This document shows, one piece after another, positions 34,577-43,234 of a stretch of DNA of 64,000 nt. The notes beneath the pieces were generated by a model. It was given only the letters and a program-made list of their open reading frames with translations, had not been told where the DNA came from and searched no databases. This DNA comes from Bacteroidia bacterium. GTDB lineage: Bacteria; Bacteroidota; Bacteroidia; J057. Positions within the stretch are counted from its first letter, which is position 1. Each line of letters begins with the position of its first letter. The position numbers and the translations under genes are program-made. The stretch covers positions 1,116,001 to 1,180,000 of the forward strand of contig JAWPMV010000001.1 in the NCBI GenBank assembly GCA_033391075.1. The letters run 5' to 3'.

Positions 34577-35874
34577 GTTTCCGGAAAATACATCTCCCTG
34601 GGATTCTCTTTTGGATCAGACTCATCCTCTTTTTCAAGATCTTTGGTTTCCTGGCACTTTTTGAAAGTGGGGCCTTGAATAAAATCATCAAGATTGGTCT
34701 GGGTACTTCTATGACCATTGCGATCCTGCTGCTGAGCAACTTTTTACTAAGACGGGGAATTTCCTTAAGAATACAGCTTAGAAACAGTCTGGCTTTCTGG
34801 GCCTACTGTGCGTATTTCGTACTGGCTGCTATTTCTATTTCCTGGGCTTTTGATCAAAGCTTTGCCTTGATCCAGCTGTTTCGGGATTTAGATTTATTGA
34901 TCTTCTCCTTTCTTCTGATCAGATTGTTGAAATCTTTGGAATCTGCCTTCCCGGACCAAAGTTTCGGGCTTGCTCGCATCCTGTATATTCCCGTGAGTTT
35001 AAATGCAGCTTATTTTTTGATGGGCTATTTTCTGGCACCGGAAAGCTTCATTCGGCTGACCCACGGGGGGGATATTGCACGTTTGGGAGGACTTATTATG
35101 AATCCAAATGAACTTGGGATGCTCTGTAGTTTTGGAGCCGCCTGCATCCTCCTCCAATTCTCTTCCAATAAGAGATACATTCTCCCGACTCTCCTGCTAC
35201 TTATTTGTCTCTCTGTGATGTACCTCACGGGTTCCCGATCCAGCCTGATAGGATTTTCTCTCTTACTGGGTCTTTTGCTCTTGAGATCCAGAGGATGGTG
35301 GCCCAAAATACTTTTGATAGGATCGATCTTATTTCTGCTACCCTTTGCTGCGCAAAAGATCATTTTCAATGAGGAGAAAGGAGGGGCAGAAGAAGTTTTA
35401 AGTATGACCGGCCGGATTCCCTTTTGGCATGCCTTGCTGACGGAGGCTTTACCTCAGGAACCTTTGCTGGGCTTTGGCTTCATGAATATCTATTATACCA
35501 AGTACTTTCAAGGGAAAAATACTTATCCAGCCACCATGACTCACAATACCTTTGTGCAGGTATTGCTGAATTTGGGTTTTCTGGGTGCTAGTATTGTCCT
35601 GATTCAAATGGGGACCAGCATTCGAGCAGTTATTAGGGAAAGCCTTAGCCGGAAAAGGAGGGAGTTTTGGATTCTATTCATTCCCCTTTTCATCAACAGC
35701 CTGACTGAATTTGGGATATGGGGTGAAACAAATTATGGCATTCTCTTTTATCAACTTCTTTTCCTGTCTTTTGTGCTTCATGCCAAGCCCTCCAAGCAAG
35801 AACAACTTTTCCAAATACCGCAGTCTTTTCCAAAAAATGGAAAAGCTTCAACTGAGAATAGGCTTGTATGTTGA
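34573..35874 (+). CDS. Wzy-like O-antigen/capsule polymerase (O-antigen ligase family)
   Basis: An integral membrane protein with about ten to twelve hydrophobic helices and the Wzy_C/O-antigen ligase signature region: NPNELGMLCSFGAAC, TGSRSSLIGFSLLLG and the large periplasmic loop with LLGFGFMNIYYT and THNTFVQVLLNLG. It should polymerise lipid-linked repeat units at the outer face of the cytoplasmic membrane. It overlaps the preceding glycosyltransferase gene by four bases. Confidence 0.85.
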   Translation: MSFRKIHLPGILFWIRLILFFKIFGFLALFESGALNKIIKIGLGTSMTIAILLLSNFLLRRGISLRIQLRNSLAFWAYCAYFVLAAISISWAFDQSFALIQLFRDLDLLIFSFLLIRLLKSLESAFPDQSFGLARILYIPVSLNAAYFLMGYFLAPESFIRLTHGGDIARLGGLIMNPNELGMLCSFGAACILLQFSSNKRYILPTLLLLICLSVMYLTGSRSSLIGFSLLLGLLLLRSRGWWPKILLIGSILFLLPFAAQKIIFNEEKGGAEEVLSMTGRIPFWHALLTEALPQEPLLGFGFMNIYYTKYFQGKNTYPATMTHNTFVQVLLNLGFLGASIVLIQMGTSIRAVIRESLSRKRREFWILFIPLFINSLTEFGIWGETNYGILFYQLLFLSFVLHAKPSKQEQLFQIPQSFPKNGKASTENRLVC

Positions 35875-35958
35875 TCCTGGCCCTTTTTTTCTCCTGGCAC
35901 ATGATTAGGATTGTCTTCTGTGTGCGCAATAAATTCTCCAGGCAAGAATCTTTAAGCA

Positions 35959-38325
35959 ATGCCTTCTAACAGCTACCAAGTAATTAAAAATCCTGATGGA
36001 AGTCCTCGTTGGATTGTTCCGGAAGAAGACCGAGAGGCTCTCTTTCTGAAATTCTATCCGGCCTTTAACAAAAGAAATAGAAGACTTAGAAAAATCCTTC
36101 GCTTAGCATTTAAATATGGACTACAGAATGTATGCTCAAAGCGATTATCAGACAAAGATCTATCAAAATTATTGGGCTATTCGCCTTCGGAACTAAGCCA
36201 TGAAAAACAATTCGCGCTCTTTACAGGAACTCCGGGCCCTAACCGAAAGATCCTGCTGTATGAGCGAACAAAAAACGATAAGGCCTATTTCTCCAAAATT
36301 GCCTATGGTGAAAACGCTCCAAAGCTGATTGAAAATGAGTTTCGGGTTTTAGAGATGTTAAATCAAAAATGCCCCAAACATTTTTGGTTTCCGAAACTCT
36401 TTTCTTTCACCCACAAAATCTTAAAAACCCATGAGCTTAAGATCACAGAAAGCAGCCATCAATGGAGCCCAGCGCATAGTCGTTTTCTTCAGGAAATCTA
36501 TTCCTGGGGAATTGAAGAAGTTGAATCGCAATCCCTTATACCTGAAAAGATATTGAATGTTGATTGTGAAGACCCTGAGGCCCAAAAGCCTCTGGAACAA
36601 CTACACAATACCCTTGCTGTCAGTCATGAGCTAATTGAAAAACAAGCGTTCATGCTTAAAACAGCCTTTGGTCATGGAGACTTTTGCCCCTGGAATACAG
36701 CCGTGAAGGGGGCAAAACTCCAGGTTCTGGACTGGGAACTGGCAGGAGATTATCCAATGCTGTATGATTTATTCCATTTTGTTGTGCAGCATGAAATATT
36801 GAATACAGGTAGCTCAGCCCGGGCGATCTTCCAGAAAGTGCGAGAATTAGTGAGGAGTGAAGACGTCCGGGTTCTTTTATCTGCCTATAAACTGGATTGG
36901 AAGCATCAGTTTATGGCCTATCTCATAAAACTTAGCAGCTATTATTCCCAGATATATGCCCGTCAATCTCAGCTTCATTCCCAGGCTTTCAAACTCATGG
37001 AAATTTGGACACAGCTGCTAGAATTGGGAAATGCATATTTGAAGAAGGATAGCTTTCGCAAGCAATTTATTCGATTGATTTTTGAGGAAATTAAAGAAAC
37101 TGACTATGCATTGATGAAGTTTTTCGAGGGAGATATAGAATTATTGAAAGAAGAAAGTGATCTGGATATTTTTATACAAAAAGCAGACTACTCTAAGATC
37201 AATAAACTGATTTCAAGCTCCCCTCTGGTTTCTCATAGTCGAATCAGAAGATACTCCTACATGCAAAGCCTGGAGCTCTTCTTTCTGGACGGCAGTTTTC
37301 TTTCGATAGATCTCATTTCTCAACTCAAAAGGCGATCACTTGAATATTTTCGCATCGAGAAGGTTTTGGAAGATGCTGAGATCAATGATTGTGGTATCAA
37401 ACTTCCGCGTGCCGAAGATAATTTTGCCTACATAGCTTATTTCTATACCCTGAATGGAGCTGATATTCCGGAACACTATAAAGTGAATTACTGGCATTAT
37501 GCTAATGCATTTTCATCTGAAAAAGTCAGCAAAAAATTATGGCAGGCCAATTTCTCTGAAGGGCTGTCGGCGAAAAAGCAGGAAGAATTGTTGGAGAACG
37601 TTCAAAAGCGACCAGAGAATCAGGGGTTTTCCTCGCTTAAAAATCAGCTATCGTACCTGGCTGATAGCATACGGAAAGTAATCCGGAGAGATTCTTTGAC
37701 CCTTACGCTTAGTGGAGTCGATGGAGCTGGAAAATCGACATTAATTGCCCGCTTAAAGCAAAGATTGGAAAAGAAATACCGCAAAGAAGTAGTTATCCTT
37801 AGGCATCGTCCTTCTCTTCTGCCAATCTTGAGTTCATTCATTTTGGGGAAAGCAAAGGCGGAACAAAAAGCATCTGAGACCTTGCCAAGGCAAGGGAAAA
37901 ACAGGAGCTATCTATTCTCCTATCTGCGTTTTTTCTACTACCTCCTTGATTACTTTCTGGGAGAAATTTTTATCTGGTATCGGCATAAAAGCAGGGGGAA
38001 AGTGATCCTTTACGATCGCTATTATTTTGATTTCATCAGTGATCCAAGAAGGAGCAACCTGAGCTTACATAAGGGCTTTACTAAACGTATGTACAGATGG
38101 ATTAATAAAGCTGAAGTAAACATCTTTTTATATGCTCCTGTAGAAGAAATCCTTTCCCGAAAACAGGAATTACCAGCTAAAGAGATTGAAAGTTTATGCC
38201 ATTCCTACAAGGAACTCTTCGAGGAATTTGAGCGAAAATATGCGCAGAGTTATGTCAACCTGAACAATCTCGATTTGGAAGAAAGTCTGGATTTCATCGA
38301 AACTTTATTTGCGAAGGCTGCCTGA
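35959..38325 (+). CDS. Fusion of an aminoglycoside-phosphotransferase-like kinase, a nucleotidyltransferase-like domain and a thymidylate-kinase-like domain
   Basis: A 788-residue cytosolic fusion. Residues about 90-350 resemble the APH/choline kinase fold, with the Brenner motif HGDFCPWN near 238-245 and the metal-binding DWELAGDYP about 20 residues later. Residues about 355-480 look like a minimal nucleotidyltransferase (SDLDIFI near 400, with its GSxxD-like acidic pair). The last 210 residues are thymidylate-kinase-like, with P-loop GVDGAGKSTL near 586-595 and YDRYYFDFISDPRR as the DR-type motif. The gene lies between polymerase and acyltransferase genes of the polysaccharide locus, so it may phosphorylate or activate a sugar or lipid building block. 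The reaction is unknown. Confidence 0.7.
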   Translation: MPSNSYQVIKNPDGSPRWIVPEEDREALFLKFYPAFNKRNRRLRKILRLAFKYGLQNVCSKRLSDKDLSKLLGYSPSELSHEKQFALFTGTPGPNRKILLYERTKNDKAYFSKIAYGENAPKLIENEFRVLEMLNQKCPKHFWFPKLFSFTHKILKTHELKITESSHQWSPAHSRFLQEIYSWGIEEVESQSLIPEKILNVDCEDPEAQKPLEQLHNTLAVSHELIEKQAFMLKTAFGHGDFCPWNTAVKGAKLQVLDWELAGDYPMLYDLFHFVVQHEILNTGSSARAIFQKVRELVRSEDVRVLLSAYKLDWKHQFMAYLIKLSSYYSQIYARQSQLHSQAFKLMEIWTQLLELGNAYLKKDSFRKQFIRLIFEEIKETDYALMKFFEGDIELLKEESDLDIFIQKADYSKINKLISSSPLVSHSRIRRYSYMQSLELFFLDGSFLSIDLISQLKRRSLEYFRIEKVLEDAEINDCGIKLPRAEDNFAYIAYFYTLNGADIPEHYKVNYWHYANAFSSEKVSKKLWQANFSEGLSAKKQEELLENVQKRPENQGFSSLKNQLSYLADSIRKVIRRDSLTLTLSGVDGAGKSTLIARLKQRLEKKYRKEVVILRHRPSLLPILSSFILGKAKAEQKASETLPRQGKNRSYLFSYLRFFYYLLDYFLGEIFIWYRHKSRGKVILYDRYYFDFISDPRRSNLSLHKGFTKRMYRWINKAEVNIFLYAPVEEILSRKQELPAKEIESLCHSYKELFEEFERKYAQSYVNLNNLDLEESLDFIETLFAKAA

Positions 38326-38326
38326 T

Positions 38327-39058
38327 ATGATTAGAAAATTACTGGAACGCTTAATTCGCAAACGCAATCCCGCTTTTGCATTCGATTCTCAGATAGGGAG
38401 TTCTTTGCTCCTGTCCCTGATTTTAAAAAAGGGGATAATGTTTTTGCGATCAATAATTTATCAGTCTCTACATATTCGGAAACCCGGCTTGCAGTTTTTC
38501 GGTAAGAGGGTTTCCATTTTTAATATTGCTCAGGTCAAATTAGGTAAGTGGGTCGTGATTCATGAGGGCGTTTATTTGTCTGCTTTAGGAAAAGGGACAC
38601 TTTCTATTGGAAATAATTCTGGTATCGGAGCCTATAGCCGAGTAGAGATTTCTCAATCTTTTCATGATTTGGGGGAATTTATCCGGATTGGGAAGAATGT
38701 AGGAATTGGCCCATTTGCTTCCTTGGGTGGAGCCGGATCGCTTGAAATAGGGGATGATTGCATTGTCGGACCTTATTTCAGTTGTCATCCGGAAAATCAT
38801 GTTTTCGACCATATTCAGATGCCGATTAGGCTTCAGGGGGTAGAAAGAAAAGGAATAAAGATCGGAGCCAATTGTTGGATAGGGGCAAAGGTTGCTATCC
38901 TGGATGGAGTCGAAGTAGGGGAAGGTTCAGTGATTGCAGCCGGTGCGATCCTAACCCAATCTTTTCCTCCCTATAGCATAATTGGAGGAGTCCCGGCAAG
39001 AGTCCTGCGGTCTCGATTAGGAGATAATGAAGCAACTGAAATCTTAAGTAAAATATGA
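38327..39058 (+). CDS. Left-handed beta-helix (hexapeptide) acyltransferase
   Basis: A trimeric hexapeptide-repeat transferase, probably an O- or N-acetyltransferase acting on the polysaccharide. Repeats such as IGNNSGIGAYSRVEIS, IGKNVGIGPFASLG, IGDDCIVGPYFS and GANCWIGAKVAILDGVEVGE are visible. The likely catalytic histidine is in HPENHVFDH, and the conserved end IIGGVPARVLRSR is present. The ATG at 38327 lies 1 base after the previous stop; a TTG upstream would overlap it. Its own end overlaps the next glycosyltransferase start. Confidence 0.88.
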   Translation: MIRKLLERLIRKRNPAFAFDSQIGSSLLLSLILKKGIMFLRSIIYQSLHIRKPGLQFFGKRVSIFNIAQVKLGKWVVIHEGVYLSALGKGTLSIGNNSGIGAYSRVEISQSFHDLGEFIRIGKNVGIGPFASLGGAGSLEIGDDCIVGPYFSCHPENHVFDHIQMPIRLQGVERKGIKIGANCWIGAKVAILDGVEVGEGSVIAAGAILTQSFPPYSIIGGVPARVLRSRLGDNEATEILSKI

Positions 39059-40137
39059 GAATTTGGGCCTTTCATCTGTTTAATGACTACTCAGGTAGCC
39101 CCTTGATGCTGAAAAATGCACTCAAGGCGATGGAGTCTGCCGCAGAAATTCATCTTTGGACCTCGAAAAGCGAGGGTTTCCTTTCGGACGCCAAAGTCCA
39201 TCAATTTCATCCGAACTCTTATCGTTGGAAATCTGGGAAATTGGGTTTACTGTTCAATTTGATTAGGGCCCAGTGGGAGGCATTTATGCTGGTTTATAAG
39301 AACAGGAAAAGTATAGATGCTCTTTACCTCAATACCCTCTTGCCAGCAGGTGCAGCTTTAGCAGGTAAATTCTGCGGCATCCCTGTCATTTACCATCTCC
39401 ATGAACCTCAACTTAATAATAGGCTACTGTTTCATCTCCTTAAAGCCACTGCAATTTGGACTGCGGATAAAGCCATTTTCGTTTCCAGCTATTTGCAAAG
39501 TTGTTTTCCAGAGCTCGCGGATAAAGGAGAAGTGATCCCTAATGTCTTGAGTGAGAGTTTTCTGCAGGCGATCAAGCATTCAGAAAAAAGGCAAAGAGAA
39601 GGTACCCTCATGCTTTGCTCATATAAGGCCTATAAAGGAATCGAAAACTTTGCAAGTCTGGCAGAAAATGACGGGGAGCGTTCTTATACCCTGATCCTAA
39701 ACTCCTCCGAGGACCAAATTGCTGAGTTCCGAGAAAAACATAAAGCGCTGAAAAATCTATATATCCAGAGTTCTCCTGCTGATTTGCATCCATATTACCA
39801 AAAGGCTGCGCTTCTCCTCAATCTGTCTCATCCTGATAAATGGATCGAAAGTTTTGGGATGACGGCCTTGGAAGCTATGTCTTATGGGCTTCCCTGCATC
39901 GTACCGGAGGTCGGCGGCATCGCGGACCTGGTTACAGAAGAATGTGGATTTAAAACCTCTGTGTATAAGCCTGAGAAAATTTCCAGGCAAATTGATTTCC
40001 TCTTTTCGGATGAAAGGATTTATGCTGAATATTCCCTTTCAGCTTTGCAAAGAAGTAGGGACTATAGTTTTCAAGCATTTAAAGAAAAGCTATGCGCTTT
40101 CCTTGGCCTTCCTCAATCCCAGGCAATTCTCTCTTAA
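39055..40137 (+). CDS. GT4-family glycosyltransferase
   Basis: A GT-B glycosyltransferase of 360 residues. The N-terminal domain includes NTLLPAGAALAGKFCGIPVIYHLHE. The donor-binding domain has ESFGMTALEAMSYGLPCIVPEVGGI (EFG..ALEAM, split across residues about 265-290), typical of GT4. It overlaps the acyltransferase gene by four bases (ATGA), so it belongs to the same transcript. The acceptor and donor are unknown. Confidence 0.88.
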   Translation: MRIWAFHLFNDYSGSPLMLKNALKAMESAAEIHLWTSKSEGFLSDAKVHQFHPNSYRWKSGKLGLLFNLIRAQWEAFMLVYKNRKSIDALYLNTLLPAGAALAGKFCGIPVIYHLHEPQLNNRLLFHLLKATAIWTADKAIFVSSYLQSCFPELADKGEVIPNVLSESFLQAIKHSEKRQREGTLMLCSYKAYKGIENFASLAENDGERSYTLILNSSEDQIAEFREKHKALKNLYIQSSPADLHPYYQKAALLLNLSHPDKWIESFGMTALEAMSYGLPCIVPEVGGIADLVTEECGFKTSVYKPEKISRQIDFLFSDERIYAEYSLSALQRSRDYSFQAFKEKLCAFLGLPQSQAILS

Positions 40138-40234
40138 GAGATAGGCTTTTCCAATTTTTGGAATTCTCTCCTTCCTTCGAACTTTTCCAAAATCAAAATC
40201 TAGTCTGATTGCCTGTTTTCGCCCATTTTTATAC

Positions 40235-40250
40235 TGGCACAAGCTTTAGA
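40235..40250 (+). promoter_or_regulatory. Second degenerate sigma-54-like promoter candidate
   Basis: TGGCAC (40235-40240) is a perfect -24 element, but the -12 element reads TTAGA instead of TTGCA. It lies in the only real gap (141 bases) inside the polysaccharide locus, 28 bases before the gene at 40279. Confidence 0.25.
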
Positions 40251-40278
40251 TATACATAAGTAGACAAAGCTATCTTGT

Positions 40279-41460
40279 ATGAAAAAACTGGCTATAATCG
40301 GAACCGTAGGCTTGCCTGCCAAGTACGGAGGATTTGAAACCCTTACTCATCACCTAATCCTGAACTGGAAAAATTGTTTTAGTACTAGGGTTTACTGTTC
40401 CTCCTGTTCCTATCCTGAAAAAGTTAAACCCAAAAGTTGGAAGGGAGCTCAATTGATTTACCTTCCCTTTAAAGCAAATGGTTGGCAAAGCATTATTTAC
40501 GATATGATTGCCATTTTCCATGCGCTCCTTTATGCGGAGGTAATATTGATTCTCGGGGTTTCTGGTGCCGCTGTTTTGCCGCTGGTCCGGGTTTTTAGTA
40601 AAAAACGAATCATCATCAATATTGATGGCCAGGAGTGGAAGAGGCCCAAGTGGAATCGTTTGGCAAAAGCCTTTCTGAAGTTCAGTGAAAAACTCGCTGT
40701 CAGATATAGTGATGAAGTCATCACTGACAATACTGCTTTACAGCGATATGTAATCGAGGAATATGGCAAGGAAAGCATGCTGATAACTTATGGAGGGGAC
40801 CATGTGATCCATCAGGCATGGGGGAAAGAGGAGAAAGATGCCTACCCCTTTCAAGCAAAAGAATATGCCTTTAAAGTTGCTCGGATAGAGCCTGAGAACA
40901 ATATCCATTTGATTCTGGAAGCTTTTTCCCGCATTCCTGACTTCCAGTTGGTCATAGTAGGCAACTGGGAACATAGCAAATACGGGCTGGATCTTAGAAA
41001 AGAGTATAAGCATTTCAGTCATTTATTTCTGCTGGATCCTATTTACGATCAGAAAGCCCTGGATGCCTTACGGTCAAATTGTAAGCTTTACCTTCATGGA
41101 CACCAAGCTGGAGGAACGAATCCTTCCCTGGTAGAGGCGATGAATCTGGGCCTTCCTATTCTCGCCTATGATGTGTCTTTTAATCGGGAAAGTATGAAAC
41201 ATCAGGGCATGTATTTTTCAAATGAACATGAATTGCTGGTCAGGGTGCTGAATCTGGAAGAGGCCAATCTCAGGCTGCATGCTGCAAGGATGCGTGAGCT
41301 TGCTTTGACACATTACAATTGGCGTTTGATTGCAAAGCAATATGAGGAGCTGATTTTTGGAGAAGAAAGCACAGCTCTCACTGAAAGGAATAAGATAATT
41401 TCGAAGAAGAATAAACAAAGACCCAATAGCTCAATTTCCCTTCCCCATTATCATAATTAA
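40279..41460 (+). CDS. DUF1972-type glycosyltransferase (rhamnosyltransferase-like)
   Basis: A GT4-like glycosyltransferase with an N-terminal DUF1972 domain. It begins KKLAIIGTVGLPAKYGGFET, the family hallmark, then NIDGQEWKRPKWN. The C-terminal donor site includes HGHQAGGTNPSLVEAMNLGL. Related enzymes add rhamnose or other deoxysugars in capsule and O-antigen loci. The gene opens the second half of the locus and is followed 18 bases later by the initiating transferase fusion. Confidence 0.88.
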   Translation: MKKLAIIGTVGLPAKYGGFETLTHHLILNWKNCFSTRVYCSSCSYPEKVKPKSWKGAQLIYLPFKANGWQSIIYDMIAIFHALLYAEVILILGVSGAAVLPLVRVFSKKRIIINIDGQEWKRPKWNRLAKAFLKFSEKLAVRYSDEVITDNTALQRYVIEEYGKESMLITYGGDHVIHQAWGKEEKDAYPFQAKEYAFKVARIEPENNIHLILEAFSRIPDFQLVIVGNWEHSKYGLDLRKEYKHFSHLFLLDPIYDQKALDALRSNCKLYLHGHQAGGTNPSLVEAMNLGLPILAYDVSFNRESMKHQGMYFSNEHELLVRVLNLEEANLRLHAARMRELALTHYNWRLIAKQYEELIFGEESTALTERNKIISKKNKQRPNSSISLPHYHN

Positions 41461-41478
41461 GCTACCGAAACAAACAAT

Positions 41479-43155
41479 ATGGATTTTACATTGCTCTCAA
41501 CAGATTCCGTGATCATTCTTTTGCCTTATGGCTTCCTATCTTTTCTCATTTGCTATTTTTGTATACCGCTCATTATTCGCCATGCAGAAAAGCATCACCT
41601 CATTGATTCTCCCAATCATCGGAGTTCTCATAGCATTCCTACTCCTTCTATGGGAGGAATTGCTATTGTGATTGCAATCATGCTCTCTCTCTTAAGTGCC
41701 TATTTTATATCGAATTTCCAGGTAGAAATAATTGTACCATTTGCTCTACTGGCTTTCATGTTGCTCGGCTACTTTGATGACCGACTTGATCTGAGTGCCA
41801 TGCTGAAACTTGCTTTTCAGATCACTTTTGCCCTGGGACTGTATATATCCGGAATTCGACTGGATCCGGTCTTCCTCCTTCTGGGCTGGTCAAATGTTCC
41901 TCTTTTGCTGGCTTTGCCTTTGCATCTGGGGCTTGTGGTTCTTTTAATCAATGCTTATAACCTCATCGATGGGATAGATGGATTATCCGGAGGGATATTG
42001 GCCATCAATTTCGCATTCTTTGGACTTGTTTTCTGGGATGCAGGCCAAATGTCATTTGCGTTCATTTGCGCAACTGCTTTTACTGCTGTGATTGCCTTTC
42101 TGATTTTCAATATTCATCCCGCACGTATTTTTATGGGAGATACTGGCACATTACCATTAGGGGCACTCATGGCCATTTTGAGCCTCCAGCTGCTCTCTCT
42201 TATTCCGGCGGACAGCACAGCTATTCAGGGATGGTATTGGATAGTAGGAGCCGTTTTTGCATTAAACGCGATACCTGTTTTAGATACACTTCGGGTCTTT
42301 GGCTTGAGAATTTCGAAACGACAATCTCCTTTTCATCCGGATAAAAATCATCTCCATCACTTATATCTAAAAAATCAGTTTGACCATGGGAAAAGTGCCT
42401 TATTGATCCATGTTTCTCATGTTCTCTTGATTTTACTTGCTGTATATCTTTCTTTTTTCCTGGAGTTATCGCTTTTGCTACCTCTATTGATTCTAGCCTC
42501 TCTTATATTTTTTGAGCTCAATACCTATTTCAGGATCAGGCTACAGAAAAAGAGAGAAGAAGAATTGGCTATCAATGAGCATGCATTGTTGAAAGAAAAT
42601 CAGTTTCTACAGATGACGAGCCAGAGATTGCCTGAGGAAGGAAAGAACTATAAAATTGCCCTGGTTGATGATGACCCTATGGTCCATCATATGCTTGCCT
42701 ACCAGCTGAGTCATGAAGAAAATGCACAGCTCCGCTGCTTCGAAACAGGAGAAGCCCTGATTGATCAGATCCATACCTATCAGCCGGATTTACTCATCCT
42801 GGACTATCATTTGAACTCCCGTGATCCTGAGGCTATCAGTGGAGGCGAACTTGTATCTCGTCTGCATATGCAAGGCTTTCAATTACCTACCATTTTCGCT
42901 TCTGCTCAGGAAGACATGGACAAGGCCCTCGAATTATTGGGAAATAAAGCCCTGGATTATATAGAAAAAGGAGAGGGGTTCACTAGCCGAATAGCAGAAT
43001 CTGTAAGTAGGATTCGTGAGATGACCGAGCTAAAAACGGATAAAGATCAGGCTAGTCTGATCTTGCGGAAAGATAATAGTCATCTGCGAAATATTGCTCT
43101 GTTCAGCCTGGTGGGGATGGGCCTGATTTTTTTATTCCATTATCTCTTTATTTAA
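41479..43155 (+). CDS. WecA/MraY-like polyprenyl-phosphate sugar-phosphate transferase fused to a receiver domain and C-terminal membrane helix
   Basis: Residues 1-350 are a polytopic transferase of the MraY/WecA family: HLIDSPNHRSSHSIPTPSMGG, the catalytic pair Asp100-Asp101 (GYFDDRLD), NLIDGIDGLSGG (161-172), FMGDTGTLPLG (218-228) and HPDKNHLHH (286-294). It should move a sugar-phosphate from a UDP-sugar to undecaprenyl phosphate, the first step of repeat-unit synthesis. A charged linker leads to a receiver (about 401-515) with acidic DDD (407-409), phosphoacceptor Asp442 (LLILDYHL), Ser485 at the switch position and Lys497 (ALDYIEK), so it looks phosphorylatable. One more membrane helix ends the protein (about 537-558). 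The same receiver plus C-terminal helix occurs alone at 29987. Normal family members are about 330-380 residues long. Confidence 0.9.
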   Translation: MDFTLLSTDSVIILLPYGFLSFLICYFCIPLIIRHAEKHHLIDSPNHRSSHSIPTPSMGGIAIVIAIMLSLLSAYFISNFQVEIIVPFALLAFMLLGYFDDRLDLSAMLKLAFQITFALGLYISGIRLDPVFLLLGWSNVPLLLALPLHLGLVVLLINAYNLIDGIDGLSGGILAINFAFFGLVFWDAGQMSFAFICATAFTAVIAFLIFNIHPARIFMGDTGTLPLGALMAILSLQLLSLIPADSTAIQGWYWIVGAVFALNAIPVLDTLRVFGLRISKRQSPFHPDKNHLHHLYLKNQFDHGKSALLIHVSHVLLILLAVYLSFFLELSLLLPLLILASLIFFELNTYFRIRLQKKREEELAINEHALLKENQFLQMTSQRLPEEGKNYKIALVDDDPMVHHMLAYQLSHEENAQLRCFETGEALIDQIHTYQPDLLILDYHLNSRDPEAISGGELVSRLHMQGFQLPTIFASAQEDMDKALELLGNKALDYIEKGEGFTSRIAESVSRIREMTELKTDKDQASLILRKDNSHLRNIALFSLVGMGLIFLFHYLFI

Positions 43156-43234
43156 GCTTGCGAGTCGCTAAATCAATGCCCAGGTATTTTCGATTGCATA
43201 TGGATATCCCTATTTTCATAGAAATACGGAGACC

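Noticed and set aside
43195-43215. A sigma-54 promoter before the DUF2233 gene (TTGCA present)
   Set aside because: The GG of the -24 element is one base too far away (11 instead of 10 bases) and the element is otherwise poor.
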